Assembly: GCF_010500895.1 (NCBI RefSeq)
Contig: NZ_JAAAWO010000006.1
Coordinates: 186,001 to 250,000 of the forward strand
Source: Alteromonas genovensis
GTDB lineage: Bacteria > Pseudomonadota > Gammaproteobacteria > Enterobacterales > Alteromonadaceae
Length of the DNA: 64,000 nucleotides
Direction: 5' to 3'
In this document: one piece after another, positions 45,426 through 57,100 of the stretch
Layout of the letters: every line of letters begins with the position of its first letter
Position numbering within the stretch: position 1 is the first letter of the stretch
Notes under the pieces: model-generated
Seen by the model: only the letters and a program-made list of their open reading frames with translations
Databases searched by the model: none
What the model was told of the DNA's origin: nothing
Made by a program: the position numbers and the translations under genes

Positions 45426-48400
45426 TGTACACCAAATTTCAATTGGCTTTGCGTTTGGCAGCCACGCTGACAGTTTTATTTTGCTTTAACGCTTTTTCGG
45501 TGCCTCAAATTGAGGGGCGTTTTATTGAACTGCAAAATACCTACAATAAAGCAGAGTGGACAACGATCAGTTTTTCTCAAGTGTACGACGAGCCGCCAGC
45601 AGTATTTATGCTCTCTACAAGCCAAGGGTCAAATCCTGCTATTGTGAAAATTCGCAATGTAACACGAACCGGGTTTGAGGCTTTGCCCCTTGAGCCGTCA
45701 GGTGAAGATGGCCCTCATATCACAATGGGGGCGCACTATCTCGCCATTGCCTATGGCGTTCATGAATTTCCAGACGGCGATATTGTGGAAGTGGGTAAGA
45801 TGCAGCTTGGGCCCGACACCATACAAGCCTCACCCAAATCGCCCTGGTACGGGGTAGGGGGGCTGACAGGGTCAGATGAGTCCCGTTATGCTGAGGTGCA
45901 ATTAGAGACTGATTTTGGCGAACAACCAGTGTTTTTTCACTCCATCCAAACGCTTAATAACCAAATAGACGTCAATGGAAAAAAACCGCCCAATGAGCAC
46001 TTGTTGCCCTACTTAACCATTGCCGCCAAATACGATGCGGTGGGGAGTAATTTAACACCTGCGATACCGCAGCTCGATATGGCGTACTTTATCGCGCTGG
46101 AGGCGTCTGAAACTGAATTCGGGCCTGTATCTAGGGATGAAACCGTTGCCTACCTGGCAACCACAGAAGGTTTTGGACGCAGCTTTTTTGATGATAGTGG
46201 CAAAGAAGTGGAGTGGGAAGCTGACTTTGCTGAAACGCGAATAAAAGGTTGGAGCGATGGCTGCTTTCGCAACAACTTTAAAAATAACTATTCGCAAACG
46301 CCATTAGTAGCAGCAAGTAAAATAAGTAGAAATGGCAACGAAGGCGGCTGGTTGAGAAGTTGCGCAGTGAATAACAACCTTTTAGGCCTAAGAGTCGATG
46401 AAGACAGAAGCGAAGATAATGAGCGTAGGCACCCTGAAGAGGATGCCAGCATTCTGGCGATGACCTCAGAATTTGTGTTTAGTGGAAATCTTCCAAGCTG
46501 TGATGTTGCATTCCCCGGTGCGCTAGCTACCTTTGGCGGTAGCGATATCTTTCTGTCTTCTCGTTCTCGAATTATCGATGAAAACGATGGGGCGCTAACC
46601 ACATTTGATTTACGAACTGATGCTAACGGGCAGGGTAATAATTTACCGGATTGCGGCGTGAATGGTCGAAATTGCTTTGCTACCAACACCGATGCGTTAA
46701 CCGATTCACAAGCCAGAGCTATTCCAACCCTTGATATTCAGGACACTGGACCCGAGATAGGCACTACGCTAGCCGGCGATTACTTTTTCAAACGCCAAAC
46801 GGTGGTCATTGGGCCAGGAGATTATAATGTTGTTGCACCTACGAGAATTTATATTGCCGATGCTGGTGGCGAGCTTCCCACGCTTCTCACCATCGCCTCG
46901 GCTTCGATTAATGTAGAAGATGGCGCATATTTGGCGATTTATGTTGACGGTGACGTCGTCATTGATGGCGCAAACCCCAATGCGCTAATTCTGGCTAAAG
47001 GGCAAATTAGGTTTACCAATGTGCTAAGCGGTAACCTTGTAGGCCGATTTACCGCAGGTGCTGGGATTACTACTGATGACACATTGCTTCTCACTGCGAA
47101 TAATGTGCCTACTGCTATCCCCGGTATATGCGGACGAGAAGTGATAGAGGTGCTTAACCATTACCGTTTTGAAATGGCCGATAACAAGGGAAGCAGTTGT
47201 GCAGCAAAAAGCGTGACGCTTAAAGCATGTGCTGACGTCGACTGCAATCTTCTTTATTCCCAACCCTCTACAGTCGGCTTATTGCCAGCGTCGGGTAACA
47301 ACTATACTTGGTCTCCCACCGATAACGTTTCATTTACTGGGCAAACAAGCCTTAATATCGAAAGCTTAAAAGGTAACGATCCGGTTTTAGCGACCTCTGG
47401 CGAAACACCATCCTCACAGCTGCGCTGTTTTATTGGCGGTAAAGAGGTGACACTGGGGAGCTGTAAAATAGATTTTAAAAAAGATGGTATGGTCTTTAAA
47501 AATATCACCGATGGTAACGATGTTATTGTTTCTCAAATTTCCGGTAAGCCATCAGATGTTGGGTTTAATAAAAAGACGTATGCTGTTGAAGCCTGTGAAG
47601 CTTCCGATTTACTGCGAGACAATGAAATTGAAGTAGACATGAACTATAACTGCTCAAGCAGCGGCAACTGTTCAAATCAAATGCTTGTTAGTAACAATAA
47701 CAAAGACTATACACTCGGTCTCTCACCAACTGCCGTGCCGCTTTTATTTAATAGCGACTCACAAGCCATCATCACCGTGCAATACCCCGATGCTGGTGAG
47801 GTATCCCTGTCAGCAAGTATAGCCGGGCGCTCAGGTGTGGCGGGCTCGTCAAATCTATTTACGGTAAGGCCATTCGGCTTCGCTACTCGTATTTTAAATA
47901 ATGCTAAAACAGGCCCAAATGCGAATGCATATGCGTTTTCTGCTAACGACTCTTTGCTCGCGTTAACCGGTGAAGAATTTGTGTTGGAGCTTCGAGCCAC
48001 CCAATGGGTAGAGGGTGAAGATACCAATGAAGATGGCATACCTGACGATTTTAGTGTTCTCGATAACAATATATCGGCTGAGCATTTTTCTGGCACTGTA
48101 TCTTTAACACCAACCGCAATTCTGCCCGCAGCCGGCGTTACTGGCAATTTAGCGTTATCAGCATCAAGTACAGGGGGGACTGCTCAAGTAGTATTTAACG
48201 ATGAGCCTGTTACAACCGTAGGGCTTAACTACGATGAAGTTGGCACTATTGGGATTAATGCAAGGGCGCCGTACTTAACCAGTACTCTAGTTCAGGGGCA
48301 AATAGAGAATGTTGGTCGTTTCGCTCCAGCAAACTTCGCACTGACGGGGAATGTGGATGCTGCCTGTGAAGTTGGCCAGAGTTTCACCTATTTTGATCAA

Positions 48401-49168
48401 CCCATTTCAAACGTGTCTTACACGCTTTCAGCACTTAATCACAATGGACAGCGCACAAGTAATTATCGAGGGGGCTTTGATAAGCTATTCGGGCTAGAGA
48501 TGGTCATTGAGTCTGATGGCGTGTTACTTAACCGTTTAGCTAATGTAGATGCGATAAGTTGGCCGCAATCAGGTGCTACTGGGGAAATTAACTTTACCGA
48601 CACCGACATTATTTTTACGCGCCTTGGCAGCGCTCAGTTGGACGGGGCGTATACGAATACTTCGCTGGTATTGAATATTGAACGTGGGCAATTAGAAAAT
48701 GCCTTGGTTAACGGCAGCACATGCTCAGGAGTCTGTTTGGCAACTGTTGATGCAGGCCTCGACTTTGCCTACGGAAGAGCCACGCTGGTGAATAATTACG
48801 GCAGTGCTAACGAACCATTACTACTGCCTTTTTCTACCCAATATTTTGATGGTCAAGACTGGCGTGTAAATGCGAATGATAGCTGCACAGCGTATGATCA
48901 CACTAGGGTTAACGATGCATCAAGCGACTTAGTCACTGAAAATTCAGGCACATTATCGCAGGGAAGCTATGTGTCTGGTGAAGGTATTCGAATTACTTCG
49001 CCTAATGGCGAAGGTGAATTCTTTGTTACCTTTGATACCCCGCCGTGGTTACTGTGGGATTGGAGTAACAACGACGTGGCAGATGAACCACCCTCGGCCA
49101 CGTTAACCTTTGGTGTGTACCGAGGTAATGACAACATTATTTATAAGCGCGAGAAAATAGGCAACTAG
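45422..49168 (+). CDS. mshQ: MSHA protein MshQ, large secreted adhesin-like protein
   Basis: 1248 residues with a signal peptide (RLAATLTVLFCFNAFSVPQ). The N-terminal part, about 25-300, looks like two related beta-domains (TTISFSQVYDEPPAVFMLSTSQGSNP; EVQLETDFGEQPVFFHSIQTL). The centre has a right-handed beta-type segment (YNVVAPTRIYIADAGG...LAIYVDGDVVIDGANPNALILAKGQIRF). The C-terminal half matches the MshQ-type domain of many pilus-tip-like proteins, ending ATLTFGVYRGNDNIIYKREKIGN. Many Cys pairs occur. It is last in the operon and is thought to be exposed or pilus-associated. Its exact role is unproven. Confidence 0.85.
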   Translation: MMYTKFQLALRLAATLTVLFCFNAFSVPQIEGRFIELQNTYNKAEWTTISFSQVYDEPPAVFMLSTSQGSNPAIVKIRNVTRTGFEALPLEPSGEDGPHITMGAHYLAIAYGVHEFPDGDIVEVGKMQLGPDTIQASPKSPWYGVGGLTGSDESRYAEVQLETDFGEQPVFFHSIQTLNNQIDVNGKKPPNEHLLPYLTIAAKYDAVGSNLTPAIPQLDMAYFIALEASETEFGPVSRDETVAYLATTEGFGRSFFDDSGKEVEWEADFAETRIKGWSDGCFRNNFKNNYSQTPLVAASKISRNGNEGGWLRSCAVNNNLLGLRVDEDRSEDNERRHPEEDASILAMTSEFVFSGNLPSCDVAFPGALATFGGSDIFLSSRSRIIDENDGALTTFDLRTDANGQGNNLPDCGVNGRNCFATNTDALTDSQARAIPTLDIQDTGPEIGTTLAGDYFFKRQTVVIGPGDYNVVAPTRIYIADAGGELPTLLTIASASINVEDGAYLAIYVDGDVVIDGANPNALILAKGQIRFTNVLSGNLVGRFTAGAGITTDDTLLLTANNVPTAIPGICGREVIEVLNHYRFEMADNKGSSCAAKSVTLKACADVDCNLLYSQPSTVGLLPASGNNYTWSPTDNVSFTGQTSLNIESLKGNDPVLATSGETPSSQLRCFIGGKEVTLGSCKIDFKKDGMVFKNITDGNDVIVSQISGKPSDVGFNKKTYAVEACEASDLLRDNEIEVDMNYNCSSSGNCSNQMLVSNNNKDYTLGLSPTAVPLLFNSDSQAIITVQYPDAGEVSLSASIAGRSGVAGSSNLFTVRPFGFATRILNNAKTGPNANAYAFSANDSLLALTGEEFVLELRATQWVEGEDTNEDGIPDDFSVLDNNISAEHFSGTVSLTPTAILPAAGVTGNLALSASSTGGTAQVVFNDEPVTTVGLNYDEVGTIGINARAPYLTSTLVQGQIENVGRFAPANFALTGNVDAACEVGQSFTYFDQPISNVSYTLSALNHNGQRTSNYRGGFDKLFGLEMVIESDGVLLNRLANVDAISWPQSGATGEINFTDTDIIFTRLGSAQLDGAYTNTSLVLNIERGQLENALVNGSTCSGVCLATVDAGLDFAYGRATLVNNYGSANEPLLLPFSTQYFDGQDWRVNANDSCTAYDHTRVNDASSDLVTENSGTLSQGSYVSGEGIRITSPNGEGEFFVTFDTPPWLLWDWSNNDVADEPPSATLTFGVYRGNDNIIYKREKIGN

Positions 49169-50554
<1,386 letters not shown>

Positions 50555-50560
50555 ACAGGT

Positions 50561-50582
50561 AAGGCAACCTTAAGGTTGCCTT
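50561..50582. promoter_or_regulatory. Perfect 22-bp palindrome between mreB and mreC
   Basis: AAGGCAACCTT is followed directly by its exact reverse complement. It sits 7 bp after the mreB stop and ends 9 bp before the mreC ATG, covering the place where a ribosome site should be. As RNA it forms a strong hairpin with CTTTGT after it, so it may attenuate transcription or translation of mreC relative to mreB. Confidence 0.7.
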
Positions 50583-50591
50583 CTTTGTATC

Positions 50592-51494
50592 ATGGATACT
50601 ATATTTACTCGCGGTCCCTCATTAAACAACAGACTGACACTGGCACTTGTGCTGTCGGTGCTGTTGATATTCGTCGACCATAAATTAGAAGGGTTTAAGT
50701 CTACCCGCGTATACTTAAACTCTCTTATGAGTCCCATCCAGTATTTAGCCAATCTTCCCGGCCTCATTTTAAGTGAAAGTGCTCAAAGACTGACGTCAAA
50801 AGAGCAGCTTCTTGCAGAAAACCAAACGATGTCTAACCAATTGCTGTTGATGAGCGAGAAGCTTCAGCAGTTTGATGTGGTGGTTAAAGAAAACGAACAG
50901 CTTAGATCCCTGTTACAAGCTCCCAGGCGACAAGAGTCCCGCAAAATGGTGGCAGAGCTTATGGCGGTAGATAAGAACCCTTACAGTCAGCAGGTGGTCA
51001 TTAACAAAGGCGCCATTGACGGGGTGTATTTGTCTCAACCAGTCATAGACGACTCGGGTATTGTGGGGCAGGTGATGGAGGTTGGGTCGACCAACAGCCG
51101 TGTTTTACTTGTCGCGGACGTTACTCATGCCATTCCGGTGCGTTCATTGCGCAACGATATTCGTTTTATCGCTACAGGCAGCGGCTCACTCAATGAGCTA
51201 TACGTTGAACACGTTCCTCATAGTGTTGATATTCAAGAGGGCGACCTTTTAATATCGTCTGGTTTAGGAAGCATTTTTCCTGAAGGCTACCCAGTTGCCC
51301 GGGTGACACAAGTGGTGAGAGATGAAAGCCGTCCTTTTGCTCGGGTTATTGTTACGCCTACGGCAAGTCTTGACCGACTGCGTCATCTACTGTTGCTGTG
51401 GCATGAAGACGATGACGACGGTGGAACAAGTGATGAAATTGACAGTGACATAGAGCCCGAAGACAACGTGGTAGAAGAGTTAGAAGATGCGTAA
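50592..51494 (+). CDS. mreC: Rod-shape-determining protein MreC
   Basis: 300 residues. The short cytoplasmic N-terminus and one TM helix (LTLALVLSVLLIFVDHKL, about 15-32) are followed by a coiled coil (AQRLTSKEQLLAENQTMSNQLLLMSEKLQQFDVVVKENEQLRSLL) and the periplasmic beta-domains with the family stretch QVVINKGAIDGVYLSQPVIDDSGIVGQV. An acidic tail ends the protein. It links MreB to the elongation enzymes. No good Shine-Dalgarno precedes its ATG, since the palindrome occupies that place. It overlaps mreD by 8 bp. Confidence 0.95.
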   Translation: MDTIFTRGPSLNNRLTLALVLSVLLIFVDHKLEGFKSTRVYLNSLMSPIQYLANLPGLILSESAQRLTSKEQLLAENQTMSNQLLLMSEKLQQFDVVVKENEQLRSLLQAPRRQESRKMVAELMAVDKNPYSQQVVINKGAIDGVYLSQPVIDDSGIVGQVMEVGSTNSRVLLVADVTHAIPVRSLRNDIRFIATGSGSLNELYVEHVPHSVDIQEGDLLISSGLGSIFPEGYPVARVTQVVRDESRPFARVIVTPTASLDRLRHLLLLWHEDDDDGGTSDEIDSDIEPEDNVVEELEDA

Positions 51495-51963
51495 ACGCAA
51501 CGTTATTATTTGGGGCAGCATTATTATAGCCTTGGTGTTGCAAATTGTGCCACTGCCCATCCAAGCCGATGTTTATCGCCCTGATTGGGTGTTAGTGGTT
51601 TTGGCGTACTGGAGTATGGCGTTGCCTAATCGGGTGAATGTGGGTGTTGCGTTTATCACTGGTGTTGCAATGGATATTCTGGTGGGCACGACGTTAGGCA
51701 TTCATAGTCTTGGCCTCAGTGTGTCGATATACATTTTGGCGGCTAACTATCAACGCTTGAGAAACTATTCAGTGTGGCAACAAGCGATTATTATCGGGCT
51801 ACTGTCTTCCCTTTATCATTTGCTGACATTTTGGGTTCAACACCTTCTTACCGATATCTATTTCCAAGTTGATTATCTGTGGCCCGTTGCGGCATCTATG
51901 GTGCTGTGGCCCTGGGTGTTTTGGTTACTGCGCAAAACGCGAAGACAGTTTTCCATCATGTAA
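51487..51963 (+). CDS. mreD: Rod-shape-determining membrane protein MreD
   Basis: 158 residues, about five TM helices, beginning VIIWGSIIIALVLQIVPLPIQADVYRPDWVLVVLAYWSMALPNRVNVGVAFITGVAMDILVGTTLGIH (given here only by its family hallmark YRPDWV and the DILVGTTLG segment). An integral inner-membrane member of the MreBCD elongasome. The start ATG lies inside the end of mreC, so the two are translationally coupled. Confidence 0.93.
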   Translation: MRKRNVIIWGSIIIALVLQIVPLPIQADVYRPDWVLVVLAYWSMALPNRVNVGVAFITGVAMDILVGTTLGIHSLGLSVSIYILAANYQRLRNYSVWQQAIIIGLLSSLYHLLTFWVQHLLTDIYFQVDYLWPVAASMVLWPWVFWLLRKTRRQFSIM

Positions 51964-52029
51964 CAATGCCGGCTGTGCGCGGCAGACGTCATGTTATGCC
52001 GTGTATATCTACATAATAAGGTTTTGCCA

Positions 52030-52620
52030 ATGCACTCTCACCTCATACTTGCCTCTGCATCGCCTCGGCGCACTGCACTGTTACACCAGATGAATGTGGC
52101 TCACACCATTTGTCCTGCCGATATCGATGAAACACCCAAGCCAGGTGAAAAGCCAGATAATTTAGTTGCGCGCCTTGCTGGTGAAAAAGCCCAAGCCGTA
52201 ATGAAAAAGCTCGAAAAGCAACAGGCTTTGCAAGACAACACTGTGGTGTTGGCAAGCGATACACTGATTGCCTTTAATGGTGAAAGCCTAGGTAAGCCAG
52301 TGGATAAAGCTGACGCTATTCGCATACTCAGCACGCTGTCGGGGCAAACGCACCACGTACTAACCTCAATTAGTGCCCTTAGCCAGATAAAACACGTTAC
52401 TCGCACAGTGGTGACAGCGGTTACTTTCGCTTCACTAACTAAACAGCAAATCATCGATTACTGGGAAACTGGCGAGCCAGCCGATAAAGCAGGCAGTTAT
52501 GCTATACAGGGCATAGGTGGTGAATTCGTCGTTTCTATTAACGGCAGTTCAAGTTCTGTAGTAGGATTACCCTTGTATGAAACGCGTCAATTGCTCAACG
52601 AATTTGGAGTTGTGAAGTGA
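52030..52620 (+). CDS. maf: Maf-family nucleotide pyrophosphatase
   Basis: 196 residues from ATG 52030 (AATAAGGTTTTGCC upstream). Hydrolyses (modified) nucleoside triphosphates to the monophosphate; the YhdE subgroup prefers dTTP/UTP. The motif LILASASPRRTALL opens the protein, ADIDETPKPGE and VLASDTLIAFNGESLGKP supply the metal site, and YWETGEPADKAGSYAIQG is the substrate-pocket signature. Lies between mreD and rng as in other gammaproteobacteria. Its stop overlaps the rng GTG start. Confidence 0.94.
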   Translation: MHSHLILASASPRRTALLHQMNVAHTICPADIDETPKPGEKPDNLVARLAGEKAQAVMKKLEKQQALQDNTVVLASDTLIAFNGESLGKPVDKADAIRILSTLSGQTHHVLTSISALSQIKHVTRTVVTAVTFASLTKQQIIDYWETGEPADKAGSYAIQGIGGEFVVSINGSSSSVVGLPLYETRQLLNEFGVVK

Positions 52621-54083
52621 GTGCTGAGCTATTAATTAACGTTACACCGTCAGAGTCTCGAGTTGCCCTTATTGAAAACGGTATTTTGCAAGAAATACAC
52701 GTAGAGCGGCACACTAAAAAAGGCTTGGTGGGGAATATCTACCGCGGAAAGGTCAGCCGTGTGTTACCCGGTATGCAGGCTGCATTCGTGGATATAGGGT
52801 TAGAAAAAGCGGCATTCCTTCATGCTTCCGATATCGTTATTCATAACGAGATTGCTGAGGAAGTATCGGCAAGCCACATTCAAAAACAAGATATTCGAGA
52901 GTTGGTACGCGATGGACAAGACATCGTTGTGCAGGTGGTTAAAGACCCTATTGGTACTAAAGGCGCTCGTTTAACCACAGATATCACTATACCCAGTCGT
53001 TACCTTGTGTTTATGCCCTCTGTGACTCATGTGGGCGTGTCGCAGCGCATTGAAGAAGAAGTAGAGCGCGAGCGCTTAAAAACCTTGGTACAAGAATTCT
53101 GCGATGAAAACGGCGGTTTCATTCTTCGTACGGCTGCTGAAGGCGTAGGAAAAAGTGAATTGCAGCAAGATGCCGCCTTTTTGCGTCGATTGTGGGACAA
53201 AATTCAATCTCGCATGAAAAAACGCAAGTCTAACGTGCTGTATGAAGATTTGCCGCTAGCGCGTAGAGTACTTCGAGACTTTGTCGGCACCGAGCTAGAT
53301 AGAATTCGTATTGATTCCAAATTGTCGTTCCAAGAGCTGTTTCAGTTTACTAAAGAATACGTACCTGAAATGAATGGGAAGCTGGAGTATTACACCGGCG
53401 ATAGACCAATTTTTGATTTGTATGATGTTGAAAATGAGGCTCAGCGTGCGCTAGAGCGCCGTGTGGATCTAAAATCCGGTGGCTACTTAATCATTGATCA
53501 AACCGAAGCAATGACCACTATCGACATCAATACGGGGGCCTTTGTTGGTCACCGCAATCTAGAAGAAACCATCTTTAATACCAATACTGAAGCTACTCAG
53601 GCTATCGCTCGTCAACTGCGTTTACGCAACCTAGGTGGCATGATCCTTATCGACTTCATCGATATGATTGAACCTGATCACAAACGACGGGTCTTACATT
53701 CATTAGAGGTAGCGACAAACAAGGATAGAGCCAAAATCAATATTCACGGTTTTACCGCGCTGGGGTTGATAGAAATGACCCGCAAGCGAACCCGTGAAAG
53801 TATTGAGCATATTTTGTGTGGTGAGTGCCCGGTGTGTAAAGGGCGCGGCACCGTGAAAACAATTGAGACAATTTGCTTTGAGATTATGCGTGAAATTGTG
53901 CGCGTAAACAGAGCATATGATGCTGACAAATTCGTTGTTTATGCGTCCCCCAAAGTTGCTGAAGCACTGATGGGAGAAGAGTCTCATATGTTGGCCGAGT
54001 TAGAAGTGTTTGTAACGAAACAAATTAAAGTGCAAACCGAAACACTGTACAACCAGGACAAGTACGACGTCGTTATGATGTAA
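52617..54083 (+). CDS. rng: Ribonuclease G
   Basis: 488 residues from GTG 52617. Endoribonuclease that matures the 5' end of 16S rRNA and decays some mRNAs. MSAELLINVTPSESRVALIENG is the usual start, followed by the S1 domain (VGNIYRGKVSRVLPGMQAAFVDIGLEKAAFLH). The RNase E/G catalytic region has IDINTGAFVG and GGMILIDFIDM with the metal-binding aspartates. The zinc-link cysteines are in CGECPVCKGRG. It lacks the RNase E scaffold tail, as expected. Confidence 0.97.
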   Translation: MSAELLINVTPSESRVALIENGILQEIHVERHTKKGLVGNIYRGKVSRVLPGMQAAFVDIGLEKAAFLHASDIVIHNEIAEEVSASHIQKQDIRELVRDGQDIVVQVVKDPIGTKGARLTTDITIPSRYLVFMPSVTHVGVSQRIEEEVERERLKTLVQEFCDENGGFILRTAAEGVGKSELQQDAAFLRRLWDKIQSRMKKRKSNVLYEDLPLARRVLRDFVGTELDRIRIDSKLSFQELFQFTKEYVPEMNGKLEYYTGDRPIFDLYDVENEAQRALERRVDLKSGGYLIIDQTEAMTTIDINTGAFVGHRNLEETIFNTNTEATQAIARQLRLRNLGGMILIDFIDMIEPDHKRRVLHSLEVATNKDRAKINIHGFTALGLIEMTRKRTRESIEHILCGECPVCKGRGTVKTIETICFEIMREIVRVNRAYDADKFVVYASPKVAEALMGEESHMLAELEVFVTKQIKVQTETLYNQDKYDVVMM

Positions 54084-54109
54084 CGCTTTAACGTTAAGAA
54101 AGGCATAGT

Positions 54110-57100
54110 GTGACAAAATTTTCGTCGGCAGCTTCGTACTTATTGAAGAAGTTTTGGTTGCTGCTCGCCGTATTACTTGTTTTTTTTGCTCTGGTATTAA
54201 GTGCTGCAAGGTATGCCTTGCCTCACATCGAGCACAACAAGCATTTGCTAGAAGATTATATCAACGAGCAGTACGGCGTAAATTTATCTATTGATACAAT
54301 CCATGCGGTCTGGGAGCGCAGCGGGCCGAGTATTGTGCTTAATTCAGTGTCGCTAGCAAAAGACGATGCATCTCCTGTAGAACTCAATATCCGACAAATT
54401 TACGTAGAGCTAGATTTCTGGCAGTCCCTACGTCAACGGCTTATCTCTTCCCCTCGATTTGAATTGCGCGGGTTACATCTGGATATCGATGCTGACCGTG
54501 TTTCTGGTGGTAGCAAAAATAAGTTTCCGGTCATTAACGCGTTAGAGCGTCTCTTTTTAGAGCAATTGCAAAGCTTCTCTTTAGAAGAAGGCAAAATATC
54601 ATTAACCCGAAATGGCGATACCAATAGCTTTAATATCGACAGCCTGTCTTGGAATAACCGTGAAGAACGTCACCAAGGGTTAGGGCGCATGAAAGTTGAC
54701 GGGGTATCTGCAAACTCTGCGTCTTTTGTTATTGACATTAATGGCTACAAAGATGAGTTTGATGGCGTGTTTTACGCTAAAGCAGAAGACCTGGATATCT
54801 CTCCATGGGTAAGTGATTTAATTAAAACTAAACGTCCTTTGGCGCAAAGCAGAGCGAACTTAGAGGTATGGGCAAACTTTTCTGAAACCGCGATTGGCTC
54901 GGTGCAAGCTGAACTGAATAACAGTTTGTTCCAGTGGGGAAATGAAACGGTTAAAACCGTAACAGGTATCACGGGAGGGAGCTTACAAGCGATGCCTTCA
55001 AGGGATGGCTGGAATGTTCGCGTAGACCAATTAAAACTTAACTCAAGTAGCGCTACGTTAACAACGGACGTTATTGGTCATGTATCCAATAATGGAAACG
55101 CGGTTTTTAACACCGTTAAGCCTGTTGAAATAAACCCTTTTTTATTGCTGCTACCGCTGTTTCTTGATGACACCAATGAAGAAGAAATACGGGCACTCGA
55201 TCCCAAAGGTGAATTAGCCACGCTACAAGTGCAATGGCAAAATGGTGCTCCCGCGTTAGCGGCTAAAGTGTTAGATTTAACATGGACAAAGACAGCCTCT
55301 ATCCCAGGGCTCTCGTCACTGGATGCTGACTTTTTTTGGTACAAACACAATGGGGCAGTATTTTTAGAAACAAGTGACAGTAAGCTCTCTAGCCAGGGCA
55401 TTATCAAAAAAGATATAAACGTCAATAAAATCGCCGCAAACATTTACGTGTATCCCCTGTATGAAGAGTTTTCTGATGATGCTGTTATTGAGGGGGGGGC
55501 TATTGAAAGTGCTGATTACGAGCGTGCAACCATTGCTACAACGAAGAAACGCGTGGCGTCGGCCCGTCAGTGGGTGCTCAAAGGCGAGAATATTATCGTA
55601 GATACCGACAGCGTAGCGCTTACGTCGGCATTTAGCCTCAATACATCTACCAGCGACATGTCGTTGTTCACTGATATCGACCCCCTGTCTTTAGGTACCG
55701 TGAGCGAGCTATTCCCATCGCCGGTAATGAGCGACAATTTAGATAACTATTTAACACGAGCGTTTACTGGCAAAGGCAGTATCGATAAAGCGCGCATTTT
55801 GTGGTTTGGGAAAACGAAAGACTTTCCTTTCACCGAAGGACAAGGCGTATTCCAAGCATACGTGGATATTAAAGACAGTGACTTCTTGTTCTCATCGAAA
55901 TGGCCCGCGTTAAACGAACTCGACCTTTCCCTGCGCTTTGTGAATGACGGTCTCTTTATGTCCACCTCTTCTGCTAAGCTTGCCGATGTGCAAATTGGCG
56001 ATATGACGGCCAGTATTCCAAAGTTCAAACCCGGCTCAATTCTAACAATCGATGCCACGGGCGAGGGCACAGGTGAGGGGCTCACCCAACTTATGATGGC
56101 GTCGTCTATTCAAGATTCGCTGGGCAAAGTATTGAACCAAGATGTTCAGGTTTCAGGGCCTCTATCTGCCGATATTCATTTGCATATTCCGCTTAATGGT
56201 GACCAAGTAAGAGCAACAGGTACCGCGGCTTTACTTGAGAACACCGTATATATCCCTACAACCAAAATGCGCTTTAAAAAGGCCAGCGGGGATATTGCAT
56301 TTGATAATGGCAACATTAGCGCGACAGGTTTGTCGGCCCAGTTTTTGAGTCAAGCAGTGACCATCGACCTTAGTGGCGTTCAAGAGAAAGACTATTCATT
56401 AAATGTACAATTAGCGGGCCGGTGGCATGTTCACCCTCTTGCCAATTATGTGAACACTGAACTTACTGACTACATTGACGGTGAAACTCAGTGGCAAACA
56501 TCGGTAGATTTAACCTTGGCCAAAGATAGCTTTTCTTACGCCGCTGAATTAACCGCTGACTTAACCGCGACACAAAGTATATTGCCTGCGCCTTTTGAAA
56601 CTCCGGCGGGTACAAGTTTGCCTTTGTATATTAAAAGCTCAGGAGATCGCCAAGCTTCAAATGTAACAGCAACGCTTGGTGACGATATTCGATTCACTGG
56701 CACATTACCTCATCAAGAGATGCAGTTTTCCCGTGCTCACCTAGCGCTAGGAGAAAGTGATATTGCGAATATAGGGACTGGGTTTAGTATTGCGGCGAAC
56801 TTGGAAAGTGCTAACGTTGCAGAGTGGTTTACCACGGTGTCTATGCTGACATCAGGGGGACAGAAAAATAGAAATGGTGACAATAATGAAACCGCTAATG
56901 ACAAGCATAGCGAAAACGGCACCAAAAAAGGCGGTGTTTTCGGCACCCCCTCAAGAATATTTGCAAAGACTGCAGAGCTAACCTTCGCCGGTCATTCCAT
57001 TAAAAACGTGCAGATGAACGCACAAGTGCGAAATGAAGATTGGTTGCTCGACATTGGTTCTGCTGCTGCACGAGGCACCGTTCGCGTGAATGGAGATTTA

